Assembly (NCBI GenBank): GCA_030527205.1
Contig: JAUNBG010000006.1
Location: forward strand, 1 to 64,000
Source: Planctomycetia bacterium
GTDB lineage: Bacteria > Planctomycetota > Planctomycetia > Pirellulales > Thermoguttaceae
Direction: 5' to 3'
Length of the DNA: 64,000 nucleotides
Positions within the stretch are counted from its first letter, which is position 1. Every line of letters starts with the position of its first letter. The position numbers and the translations under genes are program-made. The notes beneath the pieces were generated by a model. That model ran no database searches, was not told the origin of the DNA, and saw only the letters and a program-made list of their open reading frames with translations. Positions 46,256 through 56,027 of this stretch are shown piece by piece.

Positions 46256-48055
46256 ATGAAGAGAAAAACGAGTTCTTTTTTTGGCTTGGGGTTATTAATG
46301 TTGTTCATTTCTCCGCTTTGGGGCAATGAATTGGTTGAAAGTCAAATTCAATCGCTGGGCGTTTTTAAGAACGGAAACGTTTTTGTTCAGGAAACAATTC
46401 AGATTCCAAATGAAGGTCAATTTATTTTGAAATCGCCTTCTTCTCCGATTCACGGAACGTTTTTTATCGAAAGCAATGCTATTGTTTCGACAAAATTAAC
46501 GGAACAAGAATTTGAATTTCCGATTTCGGAAGTTGATTTGATTCATTATCCGGAAGATTTAATCGGCTTAAATCTTCAACTTGAGTTGAACGAAAAGTTG
46601 ATTGAAGGAAAAATTGTCCATATTCAAAAATCAAGCGCAGACGCCGGTTGTTCAAGATCCGTTTTATTTGAAAAAAACGACGGAACGCAAATCATTATTC
46701 CGTCTTGGGATCAACTCGACAAACTTTTGATTTTCCTTTCAGATTCCTTTAAAACAGTCAAACGCAAGGAATCCGTTTTGATTTTTGATGTCAAACGCCT
46801 TTCGGAAAAGGTTCAAACGCCAGAATCTTCGGAGACCGAATCAAACGCGATTGCTTCTGACGAACCGATTGTCATTCGACTTTCTTATTTAACCAAAGGA
46901 ATTTCCTGGATGCCTGGTTATCGAATTGAAATGAGCGATTCGAAACAGCTTTCTTTGGAACAAACCGCCATTTTATTTAACGAATGGAAAGATTTTGAGA
47001 ATGTTCCGGTTTCGCTCATTAGCGGTTTTCCGCAAATTCAATTTGATAATGTTCTTTCGCCAATGAGTCCGAATATTGATCTGAACTCTTTTTTTGCGTC
47101 GCTTTTTCATCAAAATAATGTTAATCGGTATTCGCCTTTGACAATGAATGCTATTGTAACGCAACAAATGGTTATGAGTAACTCGGCGCCGATATTCGAG
47201 CCTGACGTTTCTTCCGGTCTTAATGCCTCATCGTTATCCGAAGGGGATCAGCCAGACGCTTTTTATCAAAACATTGGCATTCAATCGTTAAAGAAAAATG
47301 AAAGAATTCAACTGACGATTGCGAAAAAAGACTCCATTCCCGTTGAAAGCATTATTTGCTGGGATATTGCCGACATTCGAGACAACGAGGGGCGAATCAT
47401 TAATCGAGAAAACCAGAATTCCCCCCAAAATTATGCTCGAACAACGTCAGGCAATGTTCAAACTTCGCCCTATAAAGAACCTTGGGACATTTTGCGATTT
47501 AAAAATCCGTTTGATTTTCCTTTGACAACCGGACCGGTTTCGATTTGGGGCGACGGAAAATTTTATGGTCAAAATATGAGTTTTTGGTATAATCCCAACG
47601 AGGAAATAAAAATCCCAATCAACAAAGCGCTGAGCCTTCGCGTCCAATCCTCGGAAACGGAGCGAACGGAATATAACGATTTAACGAATAAAATGAAAAA
47701 TGAGATTTCTGTTTTTCAACGCAATATGAATCTTTATGTTTTTATGAAATCCAATGCAGGGCAAACGGTTTCTGTTCTGAATAATCATTATCGCGTTGCT
47801 ATTGTTGACGCCGTTATTTCCCTTGAAAATCTTCGAAATAGCGAAAACATTGTTTATTTGCGACGAGAGCTTTCTGGAGAATTAATTCCCGAATCCATTG
47901 CAACTCAAGCAGACAGTTTCCAAATTAAAACCTTAACCTCAGAAAATCATTATTTAAGTCGAATCAATCGATTGCATGAACTTTCATGGACAATCAAACT
48001 TCAACCGGGCGAAAAGAAAAACATTTCTTTTTCCTATTTGTTGATGATTCGATAA
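46256..48055 (+). CDS. Exported DUF4139-like protein
   Basis: 599 residues, signal peptide about 1-23 (SFFGLGLLMLFISPLWG), GGGGA-type ribosome binding site 8 bases upstream. The centre has IRLSYLTKGISWMPGYRIEM and a following ILFNEWKDFENVPVSLISGFP, which is the pattern of DUF4139/mucoidy-inhibitor-like beta-rich proteins. The C-terminus (about 535-599) ends with LHELSWTIKLQPGEKKNISFSYL, as usual for that family. The typical coiled-coil N-terminal domain is replaced by a beta-rich region. Same direction and 161 bp before the giant alpha-2-macroglobulin, so possibly coexpressed. Function unknown; probably envelope associated. Confidence 0.75.
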   Translation: MKRKTSSFFGLGLLMLFISPLWGNELVESQIQSLGVFKNGNVFVQETIQIPNEGQFILKSPSSPIHGTFFIESNAIVSTKLTEQEFEFPISEVDLIHYPEDLIGLNLQLELNEKLIEGKIVHIQKSSADAGCSRSVLFEKNDGTQIIIPSWDQLDKLLIFLSDSFKTVKRKESVLIFDVKRLSEKVQTPESSETESNAIASDEPIVIRLSYLTKGISWMPGYRIEMSDSKQLSLEQTAILFNEWKDFENVPVSLISGFPQIQFDNVLSPMSPNIDLNSFFASLFHQNNVNRYSPLTMNAIVTQQMVMSNSAPIFEPDVSSGLNASSLSEGDQPDAFYQNIGIQSLKKNERIQLTIAKKDSIPVESIICWDIADIRDNEGRIINRENQNSPQNYARTTSGNVQTSPYKEPWDILRFKNPFDFPLTTGPVSIWGDGKFYGQNMSFWYNPNEEIKIPINKALSLRVQSSETERTEYNDLTNKMKNEISVFQRNMNLYVFMKSNAGQTVSVLNNHYRVAIVDAVISLENLRNSENIVYLRRELSGELIPESIATQADSFQIKTLTSENHYLSRINRLHELSWTIKLQPGEKKNISFSYLLMIR

Positions 48056-48216
48056 TAGAATTTGTTTCGTTTTGAATTTCGATTGAATCTTATTTTGTTG
48101 TTCAATGAGTTCGATAAAACTCTTGAGCTTTTTGTTTTCAAAAACTTCCGTTTTTGTTACAAATTGATAATAAGATCAATCATTCTTTTCAACCATAAAC
48201 CTTAGGAAACTCATTT

Positions 48217-51200
48217 ATGAATAATCAACGATTCAAAAATCATAACGTTAGAATAATTTGGACGTTTGCGTTTTTTTTGATTGCTTCGGCAATTTGGTTT
48301 CAATTCATTTATGCGCAATCGATGCAACGAAGTCGTCGCCCAAAAGAACCAACTCAAACAAAATCCGTCGCAATTTTGGAGCTTAAAATAATGAACAAAG
48401 AAAATCCAGTTCCGGAATGTCAAAAAGCGATTCAACAAGATCAGTTATTTCGAGAAGTTTTAGACGTTCTGCAACCTTGGACGCTTGAGAAAAAAAACGA
48501 TCCGAACTTAACCAGTTCGTTGATTGAAGGAATTCGTTTGGCTGAATCCTGTTTTCGAACTCTTGGCCGAACAAATGAAATTGATGCTTATTTTGAACAA
48601 TTGGCCGCAGTTTATTCGGATGACTGGCGGGTTTTATCAGCTGTTGCCGAGCTTATCAATAACTTGAATCATAACGGGGCAATGATCGACAACGTTTTTC
48701 AACGCGGAGTCCGTCCAAGTCGGGTTTCCGCCGCAAAACGCGATCGCGTTCGCGCCATTCAATTAATGATGAAAGCGTTTGAACTTGTCGAAATCGAATA
48801 CGCAAAAAACAAAAGCGTTGAAAATGCAACAACAAATTCAATGGAAAATGATATTTGTTCTTTTTATCATTCCTTTGCTCTTTGTTTTGAAACATATCCG
48901 TCCTGGAAAATGCAGATTTTAACCGATTATTCAACGCTTCCGGATTATGAAGATTATAACAGAAATGACAGTTATGATATGTTGGGCGGAATGGGCCGAA
49001 TAGGAGGCGGACAGGGACGTTATAACAATTTCCCTTTGGCTCCCGTTGATGAAAAAGGGAATCCGATTTTTTATTTCGCCCCGGAACGTCTTGAGTTAGC
49101 GAAAAACGATGGCGAACGTTGGCGATATCTTTATGAACGAGCCTGTTCTGTTTGTCCGTCAAATTCGCAATTATTCTTGGAATTAGCGAATTTTGCCCAA
49201 AGAAATTTTGGAATCCAGACGCTTCAAAATTATGATTATTTTTCTCGGAATGATCAAACGCTCAATGAAAATGATGACGCAACAGACGGAGTTTGGTCGC
49301 TGCATACGCTGCAAGATGACGAAACGATTGCCCGTTTGGCCAATGGAATCAAACGATTTAAGCTTCCGAAAGAATATTCGCCCCTTGCGCTTTATCGAGA
49401 GGCCATTAATCGAGAGACCCAAAAAAATAATCTCTCGAAAGTTTCTATTCAATTAAATATTGTAACAGAATATGTCAATCGACGCCAATATAACAAAGCT
49501 GTTTCTTTATTGGAAGAAATTTTCGCCGAAGAAAAAATCTCCAAAGAAAATAATTGGGGCAATCGCGGCGATCGCTCCCCCTATCGACAACTGATTCAAA
49601 CTTATGAACAACTTGTCAAGAATTGGGGACGTTTTGAACCGAAGCAATCCGAGGCCTATAAGACTGACATTTCGCTTCCTTTTCTTTTCCGAAACGGTTC
49701 TTCTGTTTCGTTTGTCGCTTATGAAGTCAGAGTTCCAGAACTTTTGAACGATATTAAAGAATTTTTGCCAACGTATTCAAAGAAGGGGATTTCTGATAAA
49801 CTCAATCAAATTAATCCGGAACAACTTGGTTTATATCTTGTTAACAACGAAGAAACTCGCGAAAAATATCTTGGGAAACAAGTTGCTCAATGGGAGATTC
49901 CGCTTGAACCGCTTGCTGGACATTATGACCGTCGGGTTAATATTGATTTCCCGATTAAAGATTCCGGAGCTTATCTGGTTGAATCGACTATGAAAGACGG
50001 CAATCGCGATTCGATTCTTGTTTGGATTAATGATTCTGTAATTATTCAAAAGGAGATTGACAAAGCCATTTATTATTTTGTGGCCGACGCAAAAACAGGC
50101 GCTCCGATTCCCAATGCAAAGATTGATATCTTTGGATATAAGTTGGTTTTTGGAAACAACAGGAATATCCCGATCATTAAAAAAACGCAAAAAATCGAAA
50201 AAACGGACGAAAAGGGACAATTCATTTTCAAAGATCAGAATAATTTAAATGAAAACGTTTTGATAACCGCAACAACGCCTGATACAGCGGACTCGAAAGG
50301 CCGTTTTGCTTATCTCGGGTTTAGCAGCTATTGGATAGAAGGGGATTCTGATGAGGATTATCATCAAGTTCGCGCTTATTTTGTTTCTGATCGTCCGGTT
50401 TATCGCCCGAATCAAAAAGCAGAATTCAAATTCTGGGTTGGAACTTCGAAATATGATTTGCCGAATTCCTGCGAATGGGCCAATTCAACCGTCTGGCTGA
50501 CGATTATTGATCCGTTGAACGAAACCATTGTTGATAAAGAAGTTGAATTGGATGAATTCGGCGGTTTTGCCGATTCGTTTGAATTTGATCAAGACGCGAA
50601 ATTAGGTTATTATGAAATTTCTCTTCGGGCAGGCAAAGACGGAGTTTGGCTCGGACAGGGGAATATTCGTTTGGAAGAATATAAAAAACCGGAATTTGAG
50701 GTTTCCGTTGACGCGCCGAAAGAGCCGGTTAAATTGGGCGATTCCTTCAAGATTAAAATCAAAGCTCAATATTATTTTGGAGCTCCCGTTCAAAATGCGA
50801 CCGTTAAATATAAGGTTGAACGTCAAAATTATTCTGTCGATTGGTTTCCTGTGCGGCCCTGGGACTGGTTTTATGGAAACGGTTATTCCTGGTTTGCTTA
50901 TGATTATATTTGGTATCCCGGTTGGAAAAAATGGGGTTGTTTCCGGCCGAAGTCGCCTTGGTTGCCGCGAAACGCTTATTCTTCGCCGGAAATTGTTGCT
51001 CAACAAGAAGTTCCCATTGGCGAAGACGGAACCGTCGAAATTGATATTGATTCGTCTTTAGCAAAAGCCATTTTTCCGAATAACGATCAACGTTATTCGA
51101 TAACGGCTGAAGTTGTCGATCAATCTCGAAGAACGATTGTTGGAAACGGGGCTGTTCTCGTTTCCAGGGATCCGTTCAAAGTTTACTGTTGGGTTGACCG

Positions 51201-54200
51201 CGGGTTTTATGAACCAAATCAGCAGATAAACGCTTCATTCCAAACGCGGCAAATTGACGGCAAACCGGTTTCAGGAAAGGCAACGGTTAAATTATTTCGA
51301 ATTGCTTATGAACCGGTTCTGATCAACAAAGATTCGGATAATAAAAATGGCGATATTCAAAACGATCTCAATATCATTAATCTTCAGGCGAAGGGAATCG
51401 GATTAAAACCAATCGAAACGGAAGTTTATGCGGAAAACTTGAAAATCAACGAAAACGGAAAGGCGAATTTGTCTCTTGCTGGACGCGAAGAAGGTCAATA
51501 TCGACTCTCTTGTATTGTTTCCGATGCGAACGGCAATGAAATCGAAGGGGGATATATTTTCTCGATCCGCGGAAGCAAAAAGATTCAGGAAATGGCGGAA
51601 ATGGCTTCCGAAGATTCCGTTCAATCGAAGACAAGTCAAAACACGAAAACGTTTCATTTCAATGAACTTGAACTGATTCCTGACAAATCAGAATATGAAC
51701 CGGGCGAAACGGTTCGTTTGCAAATCAATACAAAACAAGCTGATTCAACGGTTGTTTTGTTTATTCGTTCAACGAATTCCATTTCTGGAGAGCCCAGGGT
51801 TCTTTCTCTGAATGATTCGTCAAAAACCGTTGAAATCCCCGTTATTCAAAAAGATATGCCCAATTTCTTTGTTGAAGCGTTTACGGTTTCTCAAGGTCAG
51901 GTTTATTATGAAACAAAAGAGATTGTTATTCCGCCGGCAAAACGGATTTTAAACGTTAACGTTTTGCCGAATAAGGAAAATTATAAACCGGGCGAAAAAG
52001 CGAAAGCAAAAGTCCAAATAACCGATATGAACGGCAATCCTGTTGTTGGACAAACTGTCATTTCCGTTTATGATAAATCCGTTGAATATATTTCTGGCGG
52101 TTCGAACACAGAAGATATCAAAGAATTTTTCTGGAAATGGCGACGCTCAATCTTTCCGTCAATCGTTCATAATGCGAAATATCTTATATATAATCAATCG
52201 CCCAAAAATGAAAAAAGAATGCAATCGCTTGGAATTTTTGGCGATTTCAATCTCTTTGAAGACGCTCCCCTTACTGAAGAAAATGGAATGGGCGGCGGAA
52301 TGCGCAACGGAATGATTGCCGGAGGGGTTGCTGTTCCAATGATGGCTGCGGCTCCAAAGATGAATAAGATGACCGGCGCTGTTCCTTCAGAATCAGCAAT
52401 GGACGACTTTTCCGTTAATTTGGAAATGTCGAATATGTCGGAAAGAATGGGCTTTGACGTCGAACAGGAGGCCGCTTCCATTGTTTCCTCCAATCTGTAT
52501 AAAACAGATAAAGACACAGGAAAAATGGAACTTCCCCTTCTCGAAGCGACGATTCGTCAAAACTTTGCGGACACAGCATTCTGGGTTGCCGATTTAACAA
52601 CGGATGAAAATGGAATGGCCGAAATTGAATTTGATATGCCGGAAAACCTGACGACCTGGAAGGTTAAAGTCTGGTCGCTCGGACTTGGAACAAAAGTTGG
52701 CGAAGGCGAAACAGAAGTCATAACCCGCAAAGATTTGATTATTCGAATGCAGAAACCGCGCTTTCTTATTCAAAAGGATTGCGTAACGCTTTCGGCAAAC
52801 GTTCATAATTATTTAGCGGAAGAGAAAAAAGTCCAGGTTTCGCTTGAATTTCCAACTCTTTCCGAAACAACGCAAACTGTTGCCGAATCAACGCAAACAG
52901 AATCAGAAGTCATTTCTTCGAATCCGTTGCTGACTCTTTTGAATGACAATGCCGTTCAAATGGTTACAATTCCTGCGAACAACGAAGTTCGCGTTGATTG
53001 GGAAGTTCGAGCGGATCAGATCGGTTCGGCAACGCTCTTGATGAAAGCATTGACAAATGAAGAGTCGGACGCAATGCAAGATTCATTGCCGATTTATGTT
53101 CACGGAATGCTCAAACAGGAAGCGATTTCCGGAATGATTGAGCCGATTGATTCCAGTTTCTCGGATAAGTTGGATGTTCTAACTTCAGAATCGATTCAAG
53201 ATTCTCAAGAATCCAATGAAAAGCCTGAACGCTCCGAACCAATATCCGAATCAACCGAATCAATCGAATCGGGGGAAACGAAAGTTATTTCGAAAAATTC
53301 CGCTTTGTTTGAAATCATTGTTCCCGATGAACGCCGTCCCGAAGAGACGAAATTGACCATTCGTTTTTCGCCGACGCTTGCCGGAGCAATGATTGACGCG
53401 TTGCCTTATTTAACGTCTTATCCTTATGGCTGTACGGAACAGACGCTCAACCGTTTTCTGCCGACAATTTTGACGCAAAAAGTTCTTCTTGACAACGGAA
53501 TTGATTTGGCAAATCTGGCGGAAAAAAGAGCCAATTTGAACGCTCAAGAGCTTGGTTTGCCGGAAGAACGTTCCGCTCAATGGCAAAAGAGCCTCAAAAA
53601 TCGCTTCAAAGACGAGAAAAATCCGATTTTTGATATCGAAGAAGTTCGTAAAATGACGACTCAAGGAATCCAAAAACTGACGGAAATGCAATGTTCCGAC
53701 GGCGGCTGGGGTTGGTTTAGCGGTTGGGGCGAAAAATCGTCGCCCCATTTGACCGCTTTAGTTGTTCATGGGCTGCTCCTGGCTCGGGAATGCGACGCAA
53801 CGATTGATCCGAACGTTATTGACCGCGGCATAAACTGGCTTGCCCAATATCAAAAAGAACAAACGGTCAAATTGATTAACGGTCGAATTTTGCCATCAAA
53901 AGAAAAAGTCGATCTTCGTTATTACAATTACAAAGATGCTGCCGATAATAACGACGCGTTAGTCTATTTCGTTTTAACAGAAGCGGGGCGTAAACCTTCG
54001 GAAATTTTTGACCTGGGAACGGCAGTCAAACGACTCAATCTTTCCGAGGCCGATGCGGCTGAAATGAAAGATTCAACGGAAAGATTTCCGATTGATGACG
54101 CAATGCGTCAAAAACTTACGAAAATCAAATCGCAACTCTTAAATGAGGAAGCAAATAATGAGTCATTGGTTTCGAGTATGATGAAAGAATTCCTTTGGGA

Positions 54201-55341
54201 TTCGCGAACCGATCTTTCTCTTTATTCCCTTGCGACTTTTGGCCTTGCATTAAACAACGAGATTTCAATTCAACCGAATAATCTTTCTGCAAAAACTCAA
54301 AATGCCCTTCAACAACAGTCGAAATCGCGTATCGAAACCATTTTGCGTATTCTTTCGCAATATTTGAAACAAGATAACGAAAATCAGACTGCCTGGCTTG
54401 ATCTGAATTCGGGGCGAAACTGGTTTTGGTGGTCCTGGTTCGACAGCGAATTTGAAACGCAAGCTTATTATTTAAAACTGCTTGTCAACGTCAATCCGCA
54501 AGATCCGGTTGCGCCAAGAATGGTCAAATATCTTTTAAACAATCGCAAAAACGCGACTTATTGGAATTCGACCCGGGATACGGCTCTTTGTATTGAGGCT
54601 TTTTCCGATTACATTCAACAAACAGATGAATTTCAGCCGCAAACAACCGTTGAGATTTTATTTGACGGCGAAGTTCAAAAATCGGTTGAAATAACGCCGG
54701 AAAATCTTTTTTATATCGATAATTCGCTTGTTTTAACGGGCGAAGATGTTTCCAGCGGATCGCATCAAATTGAAATTCGGCAAACAGGAACCGGGCCAAT
54801 TTATTATAATGCGTATCTCGAAAACTTTACGCTGGAAGATCCGATCGCAAAAACGGGACTCGAAGTTAAGGTTGAGCGTCGTTTTTATCGATTGGATCAA
54901 GATGAAACGGCCAAAGTTGACGTTGCGGGCAATCGCGGCCAGATTTATTCCCAGCGAATTGAGAAAAATCGACGAACGCCGCTTGAATCTTTTGCCGAAG
55001 TCCAGTCAGGCGATTTGATCGAAATTGAGTTAATTGTTGCAAGCAAAAACGATTATGAATCGATTTTGATCGAAGATATGAAAGTTGCCGGTTTGGAAGC
55101 GGTTGATTTGCAGAGCGGTTATAACGGCAATGCGTTAAACGCTTATGTCGAATATCGCGACGAACGAGTCTGTTTCTTTGTCGAACATTTGTCGCAAGGA
55201 ACTCATTCGATAACCTATCGACTTCGAGCAGAACAGCCCGGCCAATTCAGCGCTCTCCCGACCCGAATTTGGGGAATGTATGCCCCTGAACTCAAGGGAA
55301 ATTCCGACGAATTCAAGCTTCAGGTTCTTGACAAGAAATAA
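48217..55341 (+). CDS. Giant bacterial alpha-2-macroglobulin family protein (thioester type)
   Basis: 2374 residues, probable periplasmic protease trap. Signal peptide about 1-32, no lipobox Cys. Residues about 90-480 are helical and TPR-like; macroglobulin domains follow, including MG2 at about 725 (SDRPVYRPNQKAEFKFWVG). Around 1357-1390 a Gly/Met/Ala/Pro stretch (GMGGGMRNGM...VAVPMMAAAPKM) sits where a protease bait region would be expected. The A2M domain starts about 1440 (TIRQNFADTAFWVADLTTDE). The thioester motif is intact: SYPYGCTEQ with Cys1739 and Gln1742. The C-terminal receptor-like domain ends near VASKNDYESILIEDMKVAGLEAVD. TAGGAAA precedes the ATG. No penicillin-binding-protein partner (PbpC) lies nearby, unlike in many proteobacteria. 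Confidence 0.95.
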   Translation: MNNQRFKNHNVRIIWTFAFFLIASAIWFQFIYAQSMQRSRRPKEPTQTKSVAILELKIMNKENPVPECQKAIQQDQLFREVLDVLQPWTLEKKNDPNLTSSLIEGIRLAESCFRTLGRTNEIDAYFEQLAAVYSDDWRVLSAVAELINNLNHNGAMIDNVFQRGVRPSRVSAAKRDRVRAIQLMMKAFELVEIEYAKNKSVENATTNSMENDICSFYHSFALCFETYPSWKMQILTDYSTLPDYEDYNRNDSYDMLGGMGRIGGGQGRYNNFPLAPVDEKGNPIFYFAPERLELAKNDGERWRYLYERACSVCPSNSQLFLELANFAQRNFGIQTLQNYDYFSRNDQTLNENDDATDGVWSLHTLQDDETIARLANGIKRFKLPKEYSPLALYREAINRETQKNNLSKVSIQLNIVTEYVNRRQYNKAVSLLEEIFAEEKISKENNWGNRGDRSPYRQLIQTYEQLVKNWGRFEPKQSEAYKTDISLPFLFRNGSSVSFVAYEVRVPELLNDIKEFLPTYSKKGISDKLNQINPEQLGLYLVNNEETREKYLGKQVAQWEIPLEPLAGHYDRRVNIDFPIKDSGAYLVESTMKDGNRDSILVWINDSVIIQKEIDKAIYYFVADAKTGAPIPNAKIDIFGYKLVFGNNRNIPIIKKTQKIEKTDEKGQFIFKDQNNLNENVLITATTPDTADSKGRFAYLGFSSYWIEGDSDEDYHQVRAYFVSDRPVYRPNQKAEFKFWVGTSKYDLPNSCEWANSTVWLTIIDPLNETIVDKEVELDEFGGFADSFEFDQDAKLGYYEISLRAGKDGVWLGQGNIRLEEYKKPEFEVSVDAPKEPVKLGDSFKIKIKAQYYFGAPVQNATVKYKVERQNYSVDWFPVRPWDWFYGNGYSWFAYDYIWYPGWKKWGCFRPKSPWLPRNAYSSPEIVAQQEVPIGEDGTVEIDIDSSLAKAIFPNNDQRYSITAEVVDQSRRTIVGNGAVLVSRDPFKVYCWVDRGFYEPNQQINASFQTRQIDGKPVSGKATVKLFRIAYEPVLINKDSDNKNGDIQNDLNIINLQAKGIGLKPIETEVYAENLKINENGKANLSLAGREEGQYRLSCIVSDANGNEIEGGYIFSIRGSKKIQEMAEMASEDSVQSKTSQNTKTFHFNELELIPDKSEYEPGETVRLQINTKQADSTVVLFIRSTNSISGEPRVLSLNDSSKTVEIPVIQKDMPNFFVEAFTVSQGQVYYETKEIVIPPAKRILNVNVLPNKENYKPGEKAKAKVQITDMNGNPVVGQTVISVYDKSVEYISGGSNTEDIKEFFWKWRRSIFPSIVHNAKYLIYNQSPKNEKRMQSLGIFGDFNLFEDAPLTEENGMGGGMRNGMIAGGVAVPMMAAAPKMNKMTGAVPSESAMDDFSVNLEMSNMSERMGFDVEQEAASIVSSNLYKTDKDTGKMELPLLEATIRQNFADTAFWVADLTTDENGMAEIEFDMPENLTTWKVKVWSLGLGTKVGEGETEVITRKDLIIRMQKPRFLIQKDCVTLSANVHNYLAEEKKVQVSLEFPTLSETTQTVAESTQTESEVISSNPLLTLLNDNAVQMVTIPANNEVRVDWEVRADQIGSATLLMKALTNEESDAMQDSLPIYVHGMLKQEAISGMIEPIDSSFSDKLDVLTSESIQDSQESNEKPERSEPISESTESIESGETKVISKNSALFEIIVPDERRPEETKLTIRFSPTLAGAMIDALPYLTSYPYGCTEQTLNRFLPTILTQKVLLDNGIDLANLAEKRANLNAQELGLPEERSAQWQKSLKNRFKDEKNPIFDIEEVRKMTTQGIQKLTEMQCSDGGWGWFSGWGEKSSPHLTALVVHGLLLARECDATIDPNVIDRGINWLAQYQKEQTVKLINGRILPSKEKVDLRYYNYKDAADNNDALVYFVLTEAGRKPSEIFDLGTAVKRLNLSEADAAEMKDSTERFPIDDAMRQKLTKIKSQLLNEEANNESLVSSMMKEFLWDSRTDLSLYSLATFGLALNNEISIQPNNLSAKTQNALQQQSKSRIETILRILSQYLKQDNENQTAWLDLNSGRNWFWWSWFDSEFETQAYYLKLLVNVNPQDPVAPRMVKYLLNNRKNATYWNSTRDTALCIEAFSDYIQQTDEFQPQTTVEILFDGEVQKSVEITPENLFYIDNSLVLTGEDVSSGSHQIEIRQTGTGPIYYNAYLENFTLEDPIAKTGLEVKVERRFYRLDQDETAKVDVAGNRGQIYSQRIEKNRRTPLESFAEVQSGDLIEIELIVASKNDYESILIEDMKVAGLEAVDLQSGYNGNALNAYVEYRDERVCFFVEHLSQGTHSITYRLRAEQPGQFSALPTRIWGMYAPELKGNSDEFKLQVLDKK

Positions 55342-55383
55342 AGGGAAATTCTAAAACCCGCTGAGAACGCGGACGTTTCGTTT
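55342..55383 (+). repeat. Family A repeat, left fragment
   Basis: AAGGGAAATTCTAAAACCCG, then GAACGCGGACGTTTCG, abutting the stop codon of the alpha-2-macroglobulin gene. The right part of the element is missing. Confidence 0.55.
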
Positions 55384-55392
55384 GCTTTTTCT

Positions 55393-55417
55393 TAAAAGAG
55401 TCATTGCGACTCTTTTA
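55393..55417 (+). terminator. Hairpin after the alpha-2-macroglobulin gene
   Basis: Perfect stem TAAAAGAGTC / GACTCTTTTA with loop ATTGC. It lies about 50 bp after the stop codon. No downstream T-run beyond the T-rich arm, so terminator strength is uncertain. Confidence 0.5.
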
Positions 55418-55450
55418 TAAAAAACATCAACATCTGTTTGCAACGATTAC

Positions 55451-55610
55451 TGTTTTGTGAATGTTATAAATAGGCGCCGGTTGATTTTTCCAAGAATCGA
55501 GACGACTCTTGGAATCTGAAGCGAACGGGACGCCCGCGTTCCAGGCCTGTTTGTTCGCGAAGAGGACAACCGATAAAGAGAAATTTAACAGAGCTCTTGA
55601 ATAGCATTTG
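55451..55610 (+). repeat. Family B repeat, long copy 2
   Basis: About 160 bp matching 27156-27315 from TGTTTTGTGAATGTTATAAATAG to AACAGAGCTCTTGAATAGCATT. Contains GGGACGCCCGCGTTCCAGGCCTG. Lies in the 686-bp gap before the SIS-domain gene, in which nothing else but a partial family A copy, a hairpin and a possible promoter was seen. Confidence 0.8.
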
Positions 55611-55905
55611 ACGTTCTGGTTGAGCGAAATGAGTCGAACAAAAGTCAATCATTCTTTCTTTGACTTTTGTTCCCAATCAACGACTCTCTTCGATCTGGTC
55701 ATTTGAATTCCCCCCTCAAAAAAACAAATGAATATTGTTGTCGATAATCTGCTGTTCCCGATCGCTTATGGTTTTTAATGAACGCAAACTTTTCGATGCG
55801 AAAAACTGATCCGAAAGGCCAATCGCTTCGCTTTAATTAAAAAAAGGCTTTTTTGCTCTTTTCAATCCCAATCTTTCAAAAAAAGCGTAAATTTCTTTTT
55901 GAGTC

Positions 55906-55933
55906 TTGCATTTTGCTTTTCTGTTGTTATATT
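55906..55933 (+). promoter_or_regulatory. Possible sigma-70 promoter of the SIS-domain gene
   Basis: TTGCAT (55906-55911), 16-bp spacer, TATATT (55928-55933), about 95 bp before the start codon. Only a sequence match; no other support. Confidence 0.25.
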
Positions 55934-56027
55934 AAATTGTTAATGAAATGAAGATAATCGATAATATGATTCATTTTGATTTCCCTGTTTCTTTATAAGT
56001 TAAAATAATAATCATTGGAGAAAAGCG

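Noticed and set aside
46003-46329. Open frame of 108 codons before the DUF4139-like gene
   Set aside because: Overlaps the start of a well-supported gene in another frame, no ribosome binding site, Cys/Arg/Phe-rich composition typical of spurious translation.
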